NCBI GenBank assembly: GCA_964549765.1
Contig: CAZJWR010000002.1
Span: forward strand, 1-64,000
Source of the DNA: CAZJWR01 sp964549765
GTDB lineage: Bacteria; Zixibacteria; MSB-5A5; GN15; JAAZOE01
Length of the DNA: 64,000 bases
Direction: 5' to 3'
Notes under the pieces: generated by a model
Seen by the model: the letters and a program-made list of their open reading frames with translations, nothing else
Told to the model about the DNA's origin: nothing
The model's database searches: none
Shown here: one piece after another, positions 52,354-61,128 of the stretch
Position numbering within the stretch: position 1 is the stretch's first letter
Layout of the letters: each line of letters starts with the position of its first letter
Position numbers and translations under genes: made by a program

Positions 52354-52842
52354 TTATTCTATAATCCTGATCATGTCGCCTTCGGCCAGGACACCGCCTT
52401 TGATGACGCGGGCGAACAGACCCTCGCGGGGCATGATGCAATCTCCGACCGTTTCCCTGATTATACATCCGTGGTGGCAATCCTTGCCTACCTGGACGAT
52501 TTTGAGGATGACGGTGTCTCCCAGGGCCAGCTTTGTCCCGACTCCGATGTTTTCGAAGTCCATGCCGACGGTGGTGATGTTTTCGCCGAAGTCGCCCGGA
52601 TGCAGGTCCATGCCTTCTGTCGTTAGCTTCCGGAAGCTTTCATACGGGAGCAGACTGATAGCTCGAGCCGTCCCGGCATGGGCGTCGCCGTCGATCCCCT
52701 GCAACGTTACCATGACGCCGGGCACATTTGTCTTTTTCGTGCCTTTCTCATGCGAAACCGACAAGCGGAAAATCGATGCCGTTGCCATTTTCTTACCTTC
52801 ACCGGCGGATCGGTGTCCTTTTGTCAGATGACTTCGCGGCAT
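52354..52842 (-). CDS. MOSC-domain protein
   Basis: A MOSC-domain protein (the part from the methionine at 52788 has 144 residues). Motifs are TLQGIDGDAHAG, LHPGDFGENITT, VGKDCHHGC with the candidate sulfur-carrying cysteine, and MPREGLFARVIKGG. MOSC proteins carry sulfur for, or bind, molybdenum cofactors. Two starts are possible: 52842, 3 bp after the moaC stop, or the ATG at 52788 where family similarity begins. It lies between moaC and moeA. Confidence 0.85.
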   Translation of the reverse strand: MPRSHLTKGHRSAGEGKKMATASIFRLSVSHEKGTKKTNVPGVMVTLQGIDGDAHAGTARAISLLPYESFRKLTTEGMDLHPGDFGENITTVGMDFENIGVGTKLALGDTVILKIVQVGKDCHHGCIIRETVGDCIMPREGLFARVIKGGVLAEGDMIRIIE

Positions 52843-52845
52843 AAT

Positions 52846-53337
52846 CTAATCGGTTTTCTCCCTGATCCAGCGGCCGTTTCGCCCGCCACCTTTTTCTTCC
52901 AGGCGGATCGAATCAATGGTCATGTTTCTGTCCACCGCTTTGCCCATGTCGTAAATCGTCAGCGCCGCCGCCGATACCGCCGTCAGCGCTTCCATTTCGA
53001 CGCCGGTCTTGTAATGCGTGCGGGCCTCGGCCCGTATTTCCACCGATGGTGGATTATTCTTCAATTCCAGTTCGACCGATACGAACGTCAGCGGCAGGGT
53101 GTGGCAGAGGGGGATGATATCGGACGTCTTCTTGGCGGCCTGAATGCCCGCTATCCGCGCCGCCGCGAACGCGTCGCCTTTTTTGAGAGTATGGTCGCGG
53201 AGTTGCCGATAAAGTTCCTCTGAGATCAGTACTTTCCCCGAGGCAATCGCATAACGATCCGTGTTCGGCTTGTCGCCGACATCGACCATGCGAGCGGCGC
53301 CCTTTTCATCGACGTGAGTCAGTTTCTTCTCTTTCAT
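52846..53337 (-). CDS. moaC: Cyclic pyranopterin monophosphate synthase MoaC
   Basis: A 163-residue enzyme that with MoaA makes cPMP. Motifs are LTHVDEKGAARMVDVGDK, GIQAAKKTSDIIPLCHTLP, EARTHYKTGVEMEALTAVS and the closing YDMGKAVDRNMTI. Its start codon overlaps the moaA stop by 4 bp. Confidence 0.97.
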   Translation of the reverse strand: MKEKKLTHVDEKGAARMVDVGDKPNTDRYAIASGKVLISEELYRQLRDHTLKKGDAFAAARIAGIQAAKKTSDIIPLCHTLPLTFVSVELELKNNPPSVEIRAEARTHYKTGVEMEALTAVSAAALTIYDMGKAVDRNMTIDSIRLEEKGGGRNGRWIREKTD

Positions 53338-54341
53338 CCTCCGACCCTCCGCATGGACGGATTGCCGTCGACGCTGGTTTGTTCGCGTCTCGTGCTCCGG
53401 AATCCGGGTGTCATGATGACGTTGCGGATGAATTCGGCAATTTTGTCAGCGCTCGCGCCATCACGAATGAGCGGAATTAAATCGATTGAGACATTTCCGA
53501 ACAGGCAGCCGACGAGTTGGCCCGAAGATGTCAACCGCAGGCGATTGCATCGGGCGCAGAAGTCACGGGATATGGCCGAGATAAAACCAATGCGGCCGGG
53601 AAAACCGGGCACGTGGTATCTCACCGCAGGGCCGGAATTGTTATCGTTCGGTGGCGTTTCTTCAAGATCCAGACCGATTCGCGCTCTCATTTCATCCTCG
53701 CCGACAAAACGTTCCTGCTTCCATCCCGATCCACAGGCGGGCATGAATTCAATGAAACGCAATTCGAGCCGGCGGTCCAGCGCCCATGCGGCGAAGCGGT
53801 GGATTTCGCCATCGTTGATTCCTCGCATAACGACCGTGTTCACCCTTACCCGGTCGAACGCTCCGCTCTTTTCGGCATTCGTAATTGCCGCATAGGTCTG
53901 TTCGAAGCGGTCGAATCCGGTGAGGTGTCGGAAGGTATCCCGATTCAGCGTGTCGAGGCTGATATTGAGACGATTCAAACCGGCGTCAGCCAACAATGGG
54001 AGCATCGGTTCCAATAATAGGCCATTGGTTGTCAGCCCGATCAGAGAAATTCCATCCAATGCCGATGTTTGCCTGACAAGATCGACGATGCCTTGTCGCA
54101 AGAGCGGTTCGCCGCCGGTGAATCTGATTTTTGTGATACCAGTCGATGCGAATGATCGCAGCAAATGAAGAAGTTCCGTATCGGATAGTTGCCGGCCCTC
54201 GTTTGCAGGTGCGGTTTCCGACCCATAGCAGTACCGGCATCGGAGGTTGCATTGTTGCGTCAGGGAAACGCGCAGGTAGGTGATGGTACGACCCATCGGA
54301 TCGACCAATTGAGCCGGTGATGTCATTCGTTGCGATATCAT
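53334..54341 (-). CDS. moaA: GTP 3',8-cyclase MoaA
   Basis: A 335-residue radical-SAM enzyme. The N-terminal cluster motif is CNLRCRYC, SAM-binding is FTGGEPLLR, and the C-terminal second cluster is CARCNRLRLTSSGQLVGC; it ends in the conserved double glycine (RRVGG). The start at 54341 overlaps the moaB stop (ATGA). An upstream in-frame extension is antisense-like and overlaps moaB, so it is rejected. Confidence 0.96.
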   Translation of the reverse strand: MISQRMTSPAQLVDPMGRTITYLRVSLTQQCNLRCRYCYGSETAPANEGRQLSDTELLHLLRSFASTGITKIRFTGGEPLLRQGIVDLVRQTSALDGISLIGLTTNGLLLEPMLPLLADAGLNRLNISLDTLNRDTFRHLTGFDRFEQTYAAITNAEKSGAFDRVRVNTVVMRGINDGEIHRFAAWALDRRLELRFIEFMPACGSGWKQERFVGEDEMRARIGLDLEETPPNDNNSGPAVRYHVPGFPGRIGFISAISRDFCARCNRLRLTSSGQLVGCLFGNVSIDLIPLIRDGASADKIAEFIRNVIMTPGFRSTRREQTSVDGNPSMRRVGG

Positions 54342-54847
54342 GGATCGGGTGTTTCCCCGTTTATCAGTTCCAGGGCATGTTCCAGAGCCGGTTCGATGAC
54401 CTGCAGATTTTCCAGAGCGCCTTTCGGGCTTCCCGGTAAATCGATGATCAGGCTGCCGCCGACGCAGCCGACCACGGCCCGGGAGAGGGCCGCATACGGC
54501 GTTTTTTCGAATGATGCGTGGCGCATGACCTCTTCCAGGCCGGGAATGCGCCGTTCGATGATGTCCAGGGTGGCTTCGGGTGTGACATCGGTCGGGGCAA
54601 GTCCGGTGCCGCCCGATACCAGGATCAGGTGAATTCCGTCTTTGTGTACCCATCTCCTGAGAATCGTGACGATGGCCTGCCGGTCATCCGGGGCGATTTC
54701 CAGAAAACCGACACGGTAGCCGCAATCCTCGAGAAAGTCTTTCAAGCCCGGCCCCGTGCGGTCGGCGCGCTCGCCGCGATATGCCCGATCGCTGGCGATC
54801 AGAACGGCGGCGTCGAATCGGCTGATTTTTGACGGATGCGGAGTCAT
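54338..54847 (-). CDS. moaB: MoaB/MogA-type molybdopterin adenylyltransferase
   Basis: A 169-residue protein: VLIASDRAYRGERADRTG, LILVSGGTGLAPTDVTPEA and LPGSPKGALENLQVI, all typical of the MogA/MoaB fold that binds and adenylates molybdopterin. It is coupled to moaA by a 4-bp overlap and starts 5 bp after a small unknown gene. Confidence 0.93.
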   Translation of the reverse strand: MTPHPSKISRFDAAVLIASDRAYRGERADRTGPGLKDFLEDCGYRVGFLEIAPDDRQAIVTILRRWVHKDGIHLILVSGGTGLAPTDVTPEATLDIIERRIPGLEEVMRHASFEKTPYAALSRAVVGCVGGSLIIDLPGSPKGALENLQVIEPALEHALELINGETPDP

Positions 54848-54852
54848 GGAAA

Positions 54853-55107
54853 TCAGGCCTCGAACATATCATCATCGGCGTTTTGCGCGGAGGGTTCTTT
54901 TCTGGTGAAAATCATCACCGTCTCATCGGGGCCGCCGTCAAAGCAGACGGTGCATCCGTCCAGCTCCAATTCTTTCACAGGGACCGTCTTGACCTCAAAA
55001 CCGAGGGTGCGATAATTTTCGACGGCTTCCCGCAGGCGGGCGCCCGAGGCGGTAAATTGCTGAATCCATCCTTCGGATTTCAATTTGTCGATAAGGTTTG
55101 CGCTCAT
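54853..55107 (-). CDS. Small protein of unknown function in the bzd-Moco operon
   Basis: An 84-residue soluble protein. The N-terminal half is helical (LIDKLKSEGWIQQFTASGARL), followed by a beta segment LGFEVKTVPVKEL, a CTVCFDGG motif with two cysteines, and an acidic tail (NADDDMFEA). No family was recognised. It lies 66 bp after the oxidoreductase gene and 5 bp before moaB, so it is transcribed with both. The acidic C-terminus resembles the tail of the upstream oxidoreductase (DDDLDDLF). Confidence 0.75.
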   Translation of the reverse strand: MSANLIDKLKSEGWIQQFTASGARLREAVENYRTLGFEVKTVPVKELELDGCTVCFDGGPDETVMIFTRKEPSAQNADDDMFEA

Positions 55108-55173
55108 GCGGATGACTATCCTTCCCTCCCCACCGTCCCATTCATATATACGTCGCCCCGGCCGGTACGGAGA

Positions 55174-57711
55174 TTAAAACAAATCGTCCAAATCGTCGTC
55201 TCCGCCGCCGCCCGGCAACTCTCCGTATTTTTGAAGATACTGCTGGATCAGTTCGCTTTCGCGTTTGGTGTACATGGGGTTGGCTTCCCAGATAAACCAC
55301 CGGGCGTCGCCGGGATTTCCAAGGCAATCCCGAAGACCCTGCCGTATGTCGGCCGTTCCCGAAATGCGGATCACTTTTTTGTCGGAATCAAGCAGTTGGA
55401 AAACACCTTCCGTTTCGGGTACGGCATCGACGGCGTCGGCAGCCAGCGGCAGCCATTTTTCCGGCGGCAGGGTGACCGGCATGATCATCTTTCTGAGATA
55501 GCAATGCAAACACCGCTGGGCTTCGGATATCGCCGCTTGTTCGGAAAGGGTTTGCTGGATCAAGCCGAATCCCGATTTTCGTACGTCGGGAATTTCCGTG
55601 ATCGGCATTTGCCGCGATTGCGCGAAATTTGCCACGGAGAAGCCCGGTTCCGATCCGGTGAATCCGGCCGGGGTGTGATCGGTGTCGGCGAGGCCGTTTC
55701 CGCCGAGGAAGCGGTCGATGATATCGGCGACTTTTCTGCCATCGGCGACGGAGTCAACGACCGAAGACGGTCCGCGCACGACATCCCCGACGGCGAAAAC
55801 ACCCTCATGCCCGAGGGCAAAATCTTTGTCCACTTTCAGCGTATGGCCGGGGCCTTTCGTTATCGTGGTATCGTCTGCCATCAGTTCGGGGTCACCCTGT
55901 TGTCCGATGTTGACGATGACCGCATCCGCATCGATATGGGTTATGTCGTTCTCGTCATACTCTGGATCGAACCGGCCCTGGCTGTCGAAAACGCGAGTGC
56001 ATTTTTTCAAATCGATTCCCGATACCCGATTCTGATCCACGGTGAAGGCTTTCGGACCAAGGCTGGTGTGGATCGTTATGCCTTCCTCTTCGGCCTGGGC
56101 GATCTCCCAGTCGTGGGCGGGCATCTCGTCGCGCGATTCCAGACACACCATATCGACCGATTGTGCACCCAGCCGCAAAGCGGTCATGGCCGCATCGATT
56201 GCCACGTTGCCGCCGCCGATAACCACGACCCGGCCGTCGAGATGCGGTTTATGTGATGACTTGGCCGATTTCAAAAATTCGAGCCCGGCGTATATGCCGT
56301 CGCTGTCGGAATTTTCGATTGATAGTTTTTTGCTCACCGTCACGCCGGCGGCGATAAGCACGGCATCAAACCCCTGAGACTTGAGATCGGCGGCCGGATT
56401 GCCGCCGTTGAAACGATGATCCATATGAAAAGAGATTCCGAGACCATCCAGAATCTTTAACTCTCGGTCCAGTACGTCGGCAGGCAGGCGATAATCGGGG
56501 ATGCCGTAGCGCAGCATCCCGCCCGGTTTGCTTTCCCGGTCGAAAAGATCGACGTGATGTCCCTGGCGGGCCAGATAGTACGCCGCCGTAAGGCCGGCCG
56601 GGCCGGAGCCGACGATGGCGACTTTCTTTCCGGTGTCGGAGAGTTTTTCGATTGCCTGCGATGCTTCGTCGAGCACATTATCGGCGACAAAACGCTTGAG
56701 ATCGCATATGGCGACCGGCTGATCAAGTTCCCCTCGGCGGCATAAACCCTCGCAGGGATGAAAACAGACATATCCGAGTATGCCGGGAAACGGCACGCGG
56801 GAACGGATAATATCCAGTGCTTCACGATAATTACCCGAGGCGATAGCTTGGACATACTGCGGGATATCTATTCCCGCAGGGCAATTGGCCGCGCAGGGAA
56901 CGGGCGCGTCGCGGCGCACGGCCGGGACGCCGTCTTTATCGCGCAAAGCTCCGGTAGGACAGATTTCCACGCATGCCCCGCAGAACCGGCATTGAGCGTC
57001 CTTTAGGCTGGCTCCGTTGACGGTTCCGACCCATGCCCGACCGTCCTTCCATGTGGCGCCCAGTATATTGCGATCATGCGCCAAGGTGCAGATTCGGACA
57101 CACCTCAGGCAGCCGATACACAGGTTGTAGTCGCGGATATATAATGGATCGTCGGTGATGATCGGGCGCTGAACCGGTATGTAGCGCTGGGTATCGCCGG
57201 GGATACCGATGAAATCGGCGACCTTCTCCAATTCGCATCGGCCCAGCAAGACGCAGCATCGTTCCTCGACGGCGACGTTCGACGAGCAATCGGCGCGGCT
57301 GCAACCTTCTTTCTGAGCGCAGGTCAGGCAGGCGTGGGGGTGATCGGCGAGTAGTCTCGCCAGAGCCTGCTTCCGGCGGCTTATGACCGTGTCGGTATCA
57401 GTGCGAATGATCATTCCGTCTTCGGCGGGCGTGATGCAGGAATTGACCGGTTCGGGTTTACCGTCGATCTCGACCAGACACAGGTTGCAATGCGCCTCGG
57501 TTTCGGATTCCGAAGCGGGCGTTCCCCCGGTGATTTCGGTCGTTCCCTGATGAATCGTATCCGCCCATGTCATTTCGCTCACCGGGGGCAGATCGGGATG
57601 ATAGCACATGCGAGGGATGAATATCCCGGCGGCGTCAGCGGCCTGAAGGAGGGTGCATCCTTCGGCGCATGAGACGGTTTGACCGTCAATCGTAATAGAC
57701 AGCATAGCCAT
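55174..57711 (-). CDS. bzdV: NAD(P)H:ferredoxin oxidoreductase, BzdV-like fusion
   Basis: An 845-residue flavoprotein. Residues about 1-110 form a 2Fe-2S domain (PRMCYHPDLP, CNLCLVEID, SCITPAEDG); then an NuoG-type His-Cys cluster (HPHACLTCAQKEGC); two 4Fe-4S motifs (CIGCLRCVRIC, CRFCGACVEICPTG); then a GltD/NfnB-like module with the linker CAANCPAGIDIP, FAD site GSGPAGLTAAYYL and NAD(P) site GGGNVAIDAAM. It probably passes electrons from NAD(P)H to the ferredoxin encoded upstream, which feeds benzoyl-CoA reductase, as proposed for BzdV in Azoarcus. It ends in a very acidic tail. Confidence 0.85.
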   Translation of the reverse strand: MAMLSITIDGQTVSCAEGCTLLQAADAAGIFIPRMCYHPDLPPVSEMTWADTIHQGTTEITGGTPASESETEAHCNLCLVEIDGKPEPVNSCITPAEDGMIIRTDTDTVISRRKQALARLLADHPHACLTCAQKEGCSRADCSSNVAVEERCCVLLGRCELEKVADFIGIPGDTQRYIPVQRPIITDDPLYIRDYNLCIGCLRCVRICTLAHDRNILGATWKDGRAWVGTVNGASLKDAQCRFCGACVEICPTGALRDKDGVPAVRRDAPVPCAANCPAGIDIPQYVQAIASGNYREALDIIRSRVPFPGILGYVCFHPCEGLCRRGELDQPVAICDLKRFVADNVLDEASQAIEKLSDTGKKVAIVGSGPAGLTAAYYLARQGHHVDLFDRESKPGGMLRYGIPDYRLPADVLDRELKILDGLGISFHMDHRFNGGNPAADLKSQGFDAVLIAAGVTVSKKLSIENSDSDGIYAGLEFLKSAKSSHKPHLDGRVVVIGGGNVAIDAAMTALRLGAQSVDMVCLESRDEMPAHDWEIAQAEEEGITIHTSLGPKAFTVDQNRVSGIDLKKCTRVFDSQGRFDPEYDENDITHIDADAVIVNIGQQGDPELMADDTTITKGPGHTLKVDKDFALGHEGVFAVGDVVRGPSSVVDSVADGRKVADIIDRFLGGNGLADTDHTPAGFTGSEPGFSVANFAQSRQMPITEIPDVRKSGFGLIQQTLSEQAAISEAQRCLHCYLRKMIMPVTLPPEKWLPLAADAVDAVPETEGVFQLLDSDKKVIRISGTADIRQGLRDCLGNPGDARWFIWEANPMYTKRESELIQQYLQKYGELPGGGGDDDLDDLF

Positions 57712-57792
57712 AGCGATGTTTCAACCTGTGTGAAGAGGCAAAATCAATAAAATTCGGCGCAGTCAAATCCGACGTGCGATGCCGTCCGGCGG

Positions 57793-58074
57793 CTACCACG
57801 AATGGGAAATCGCGCCGGGGGTGCAGGCGACGACACACGGCAACGGGGGCCGGTCGGCCGTCGGCTTGCACGGGCCGCAGTCATATTTGACTTTCTTGCG
57901 GTGCTCTTCCTTGATAGCGGCGACTTCGTCATCATAATCGTCGACGATAATTTCGAACATGCCCACCGGGCAGGCGCCAACGCACGGGTGATCGCCGCAT
58001 TCAAGGCAGCGATCAGTGTCTATCGTGATGAAAAAGTTGCCGCTGCCGTCCATATATCCGTAATTGGCCTTCAC
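57793..58074 (-). CDS. bzdM: Ferredoxin, BzdM-like
   Basis: A 93-residue ferredoxin with motifs CLECGDHPCVGACPVG and CGPCK...PCVVACTPG, which together could hold two 4Fe-4S clusters with unusual spacing. It starts with GTG at 58074, and the GTGA overlap with the bzdQ stop indicates translational coupling. It is the expected low-potential electron donor to benzoyl-CoA reductase, in the same relative position as bzdM after bzdQ in Azoarcus. Confidence 0.85.
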   Translation of the reverse strand: MKANYGYMDGSGNFFITIDTDRCLECGDHPCVGACPVGMFEIIVDDYDDEVAAIKEEHRKKVKYDCGPCKPTADRPPLPCVVACTPGAISHSW

Positions 58075-58958
58075 TGGGCGACCTTCTTCCGTTGTTTCTC
58101 GACCAGCGCTTTCGCAAAAAGGGCGGCACCGAGCGCTCCGGCGATCTGGGTGTCGTATTGGGATTTCAGCGCCGTAAGATCCAGTTCCTTTTCGAGGCGG
58201 GTCACCACGCCTGCGTTTTTGGCGATGCCGCCGGTGATGGCGAATTCTTTTTGGACGCCGATGCGTTCCAGAAGCGACACGACCCGGTGCGCCATGGCCG
58301 AGCAGTAGGCCGCCAGGACGCGCTTTTTCGACCAGCCCTCGCGCAGCAGGGACGACGCTTCGGATTTGGCGAAAACGACACAGGTCGACGACACCGGCGG
58401 CGGTTCTTCGTCCACGTCCAGCGACATCTCGCCGACGTCTTCGATGGATACCGACAGCAGGTCGGCGAACACTTCCATGCCCCGTCCGGTGCCGGCGGCG
58501 CATTTGTCGTTCATCAGGAAGTTGGTGACTTTGCCCTTCTCATCGCACAGGATTGCCTTGCAGTCTTGTCCGCCCATATCCAGGATCGTCCGCACCGATG
58601 ACCCGTACATGAAATTGCCGCCCCGGGCGTGGCAGGCGATTTCGGTGATGGCGCGGTCGGCAAAGGGGACGTTGACGCGGCCGTAGCCGGTGCCCACCGT
58701 ATAATGAATATCGTCCAGAGTCAGGCCGGTGTTTTCCATGGCCCATGTGATCGCCTTGCGGGCGCTGTCCGGGCTGTCGGAGCCCGTGCGCATATTCGAA
58801 TACGCGAACAGCTTGCCATCGACCAGAATCACCGCCTGGGAACTGACCGATCCGACGTCAACACCGGCCGAGATGGTCTCGGCTCCTTTCGGATCCATGT
58901 TCTTGTCGCGCCAGTTATATTCTTTCCACCGCCAGTATTCTTTTACTTGTTCCGTCAT
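58071..58958 (-). CDS. bzdQ: Benzoyl-CoA reductase activase subunit BzdQ
   Basis: A 295-residue ASKHA-type ATPase subunit. It begins with the aromatic EYWRWKEYNW segment I associate with BzdQ, then the phosphate motif GVDVGSVSSQAVILV, LDMGGQDCKAILC and both cluster cysteines, NDKCAAGTGRG and SSTCVVFAKSE. With BzdP it binds one bridging 4Fe-4S cluster and couples ATP hydrolysis to electron delivery. It overlaps bzdP by 4 bp. Its length, close to BzdP, fits the Azoarcus type rather than the Thauera type, where BcrA is much longer. Confidence 0.92.
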   Translation of the reverse strand: MTEQVKEYWRWKEYNWRDKNMDPKGAETISAGVDVGSVSSQAVILVDGKLFAYSNMRTGSDSPDSARKAITWAMENTGLTLDDIHYTVGTGYGRVNVPFADRAITEIACHARGGNFMYGSSVRTILDMGGQDCKAILCDEKGKVTNFLMNDKCAAGTGRGMEVFADLLSVSIEDVGEMSLDVDEEPPPVSSTCVVFAKSEASSLLREGWSKKRVLAAYCSAMAHRVVSLLERIGVQKEFAITGGIAKNAGVVTRLEKELDLTALKSQYDTQIAGALGAALFAKALVEKQRKKVAQ

Positions 58959-59731
58959 GACTGCACCCTTTCGCTCGCGACCACGGCCGCTCCCAACGCG
59001 CCCACGAATTCCGCATCTTTCGGAACGCTTACTTCCATTTCCAATGCCCGGCTGAGGGCGTCGACGAATCCGGGATTGTACGACACCCCGCCCACCAGAG
59101 CCACGTCCTTATTGATTCCCACCCGCCGGACCATGGATACGATGCGGCTCGAGATGGCATCGTGCACGGCCCGGGCGATATCCTGCTTCGGGGTTTTGGC
59201 GTGCACCAGCGAGACGACTTCGCTTTCGGCGAACACCGCGCACTGGGCGTTCATGGGCGTCGTCTTGTCCGACTGGAGCGATAATTTTCCGAATTCCTCG
59301 AGTGAGACTTCCAGAGCGCGCGCCATCGCTTCGGCAAATGCGCCGGCGCCGGCGGCGCATTTTTCGTTGACGGCAAAATCGACGACCTTGCCGGTCTCTT
59401 CCAGTTTTATGCCGCGGCCTTCCTCCGCCCCGACGTCAATTACCGTCCGGACGTTTTTCATCAGATGATTGATTCCCTTGGCAGCGGCGCCCACGTCGGT
59501 GATATCCGAATTGATATTGGGAGCGGATTTTCGTCCGGCCCCGGTCGACGTGATATGCTTGATATCGGCGACTCCGATCCCCGATTCTTTGGCCGCCTGT
59601 GCCAGACATTCCGAGGCCGACTCGGTGGAGTCAAAACCGGTTGCGACCTTCGCCTTGCCGGCGATTTCCCCGTCTTTCAGGATGACCGCCTTGATATATT
59701 TGGCCCCCATGTCTATTCCGGCTGTAATCAT
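58955..59731 (-). CDS. bzdP: Benzoyl-CoA reductase activase subunit BzdP
   Basis: A 258-residue ATPase subunit paired with BzdQ: AGIDMGAKYIKAVIL, TVIDVGAEEGRGIKL and the cluster cysteines in NEKCAAGAGAF and NAQCAVFAESE. The usual GGQD of the second phosphate loop reads GAEE here, as is common in the BcrD/BzdP half of the heterodimer. The start at 59731 follows GGAGGAA. It is 57 bp downstream of bzdO. Confidence 0.92.
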   Translation of the reverse strand: MITAGIDMGAKYIKAVILKDGEIAGKAKVATGFDSTESASECLAQAAKESGIGVADIKHITSTGAGRKSAPNINSDITDVGAAAKGINHLMKNVRTVIDVGAEEGRGIKLEETGKVVDFAVNEKCAAGAGAFAEAMARALEVSLEEFGKLSLQSDKTTPMNAQCAVFAESEVVSLVHAKTPKQDIARAVHDAISSRIVSMVRRVGINKDVALVGGVSYNPGFVDALSRALEMEVSVPKDAEFVGALGAAVVASERVQS

Positions 59732-59788
59732 TATGCTTCCTCCGCTCACTAAATGTCTATTCCAAACGCGCTATCGTCGATCGCTTCG

Positions 59789-61105
59789 TTACGGGGCAGC
59801 CGTGGATGTGTTCTGCATCGTGACGCCCAATGTTTCCATGAAAGAATCGATCCGCACCATAACCCGTTTCTCATCGAATTCCCGCTCGTCTCCCATGTTG
59901 CCTTCGAAGGTCATAACCGGCACGCCGGCTTTGGCGATACCGAGGCGATTTTCCATGATGCCGCAGGAAAGTCCCTCGCATCCCCGGTTCAGGTGAAGCA
60001 TGACCCCGTCCAGTTGCCATTGCTTGACGATCTGAAGCATCATGTCGGTCTTGAGGTTGGGATCGTAAAAATGCTGCCATTCGGGCTTGGAGAGATTCCA
60101 ATCGGCCAATACTCGCAGGGCCTGATCGCGAGTGGTGATCTTTTCGCCCTTCTGCATGGGCGTCGTCCTGGGGCCCCAACTGCCGTCGGGCTTGGTTTCC
60201 CAGATGCCGATCAGGCCGAAGGTATACAGCGATCCGACCGAGATCGCGCCGTATTTTTCCAGATACCGGAACACCTTGAGAAATCCCCACGGCGGCTGCG
60301 TGTCGGACATAAGCCGGCACGTTTCGTTGGGCACGGCGGCGATATGGTTCTCGACCCGGTATTTGACTTCGTCGCGGAGTTCCTCGTAGAAATCGGCGAT
60401 TTCTTTGGAGTGCTTGGCGAGAGTCCCATGCACGTATAGCGAATACATGGTCTTTTCGTCCAGCGGCGCCGGCTTGGCCATATTCAGGCAACAGACTTCC
60501 GCCCAGGTGGACGTCGACCGCGTTTCGTTCTCGACGGCCTCGATCAGGAGTTCATCCTGATACTTGCGGCCGGTGACCTTTTCGAGCCATTCGATCGATT
60601 CGTGCATCTGATTGACGACAAACATCAGTCGATTCTCGTCGATATCCTTGTAGGGGCCGACCGAGACATCGATGCAGAAATAGGGGATCTTCTTGTATTC
60701 GGCGACATGCTGATACCATTTCCCGTGGCTGCAGCAGATGTGATCCTGAAAGCAGAAATCGGGATCGGGGTAATCGCCGCCGAAGGCGTACTTGCCGAGG
60801 TACATCGATCCCCAGTAGTTGCGCATATAGCTGCACAGATCGCGAGCCCACCCTTTGGCTTCGGCCGCTTCCAGACATTCCAGAGACAGCTTGCGGTCAA
60901 ACGCGATCGAGGCCGCGTACGGCTCGCCGGTGACGTTGTATACATCGCGGCCCAAACCCGCCGGAATGGCGTCGAACGACCACGCCCCGCCGGTCCAGCG
61001 GATACCGCCTTTTTCGCGCGCCTGCTGGTAGTCTTTGTAATACTTGAGGCGCAGCTCTTTGGCTTTCGGCCAGCATTTCAACGGTTCGGTTTTATATTCA
61101 GCCAT
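59789..61105 (-). CDS. bzdO: Benzoyl-CoA reductase subunit BzdO
   Basis: A 438-residue subunit of the substrate-binding half of class I benzoyl-CoA reductase. Cysteines that may hold a 4Fe-4S cluster are in RDLCSYMRNYWG, QDHICCSHGKWY and LNRGCEGLSCGIMENR. Its length matches BzdO/BcrB. The start at 61105 follows GAGGAG. It is 23 bp downstream of bzdN. The enzyme reduces the aromatic ring of benzoyl-CoA to the 1,5-dienoyl-CoA using ferredoxin electrons and ATP. Confidence 0.93.
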   Translation of the reverse strand: MAEYKTEPLKCWPKAKELRLKYYKDYQQAREKGGIRWTGGAWSFDAIPAGLGRDVYNVTGEPYAASIAFDRKLSLECLEAAEAKGWARDLCSYMRNYWGSMYLGKYAFGGDYPDPDFCFQDHICCSHGKWYQHVAEYKKIPYFCIDVSVGPYKDIDENRLMFVVNQMHESIEWLEKVTGRKYQDELLIEAVENETRSTSTWAEVCCLNMAKPAPLDEKTMYSLYVHGTLAKHSKEIADFYEELRDEVKYRVENHIAAVPNETCRLMSDTQPPWGFLKVFRYLEKYGAISVGSLYTFGLIGIWETKPDGSWGPRTTPMQKGEKITTRDQALRVLADWNLSKPEWQHFYDPNLKTDMMLQIVKQWQLDGVMLHLNRGCEGLSCGIMENRLGIAKAGVPVMTFEGNMGDEREFDEKRVMVRIDSFMETLGVTMQNTSTAAP

Positions 61106-61128
61106 GATACTCCTCTTCATCAAATAGC

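Noticed and set aside
54342..54653. N-terminal extension of MoaA by about 100 residues
   Set aside because: It is Arg/Pro-rich frame-shifted reading of moaB; MoaA similarity begins at 54341 with an ATGA overlap.
58075..58503. N-terminal extension of the ferredoxin
   Set aside because: Arg-rich out-of-frame reading of bzdQ; the GTG at 58074 gives a normal ferredoxin and a coupled GTGA start.
58071..59731. Thauera-type BcrA/BcrD
   Set aside because: BcrA is about 440 residues; here both activase subunits are 258-295 residues, as in BzdP/BzdQ.
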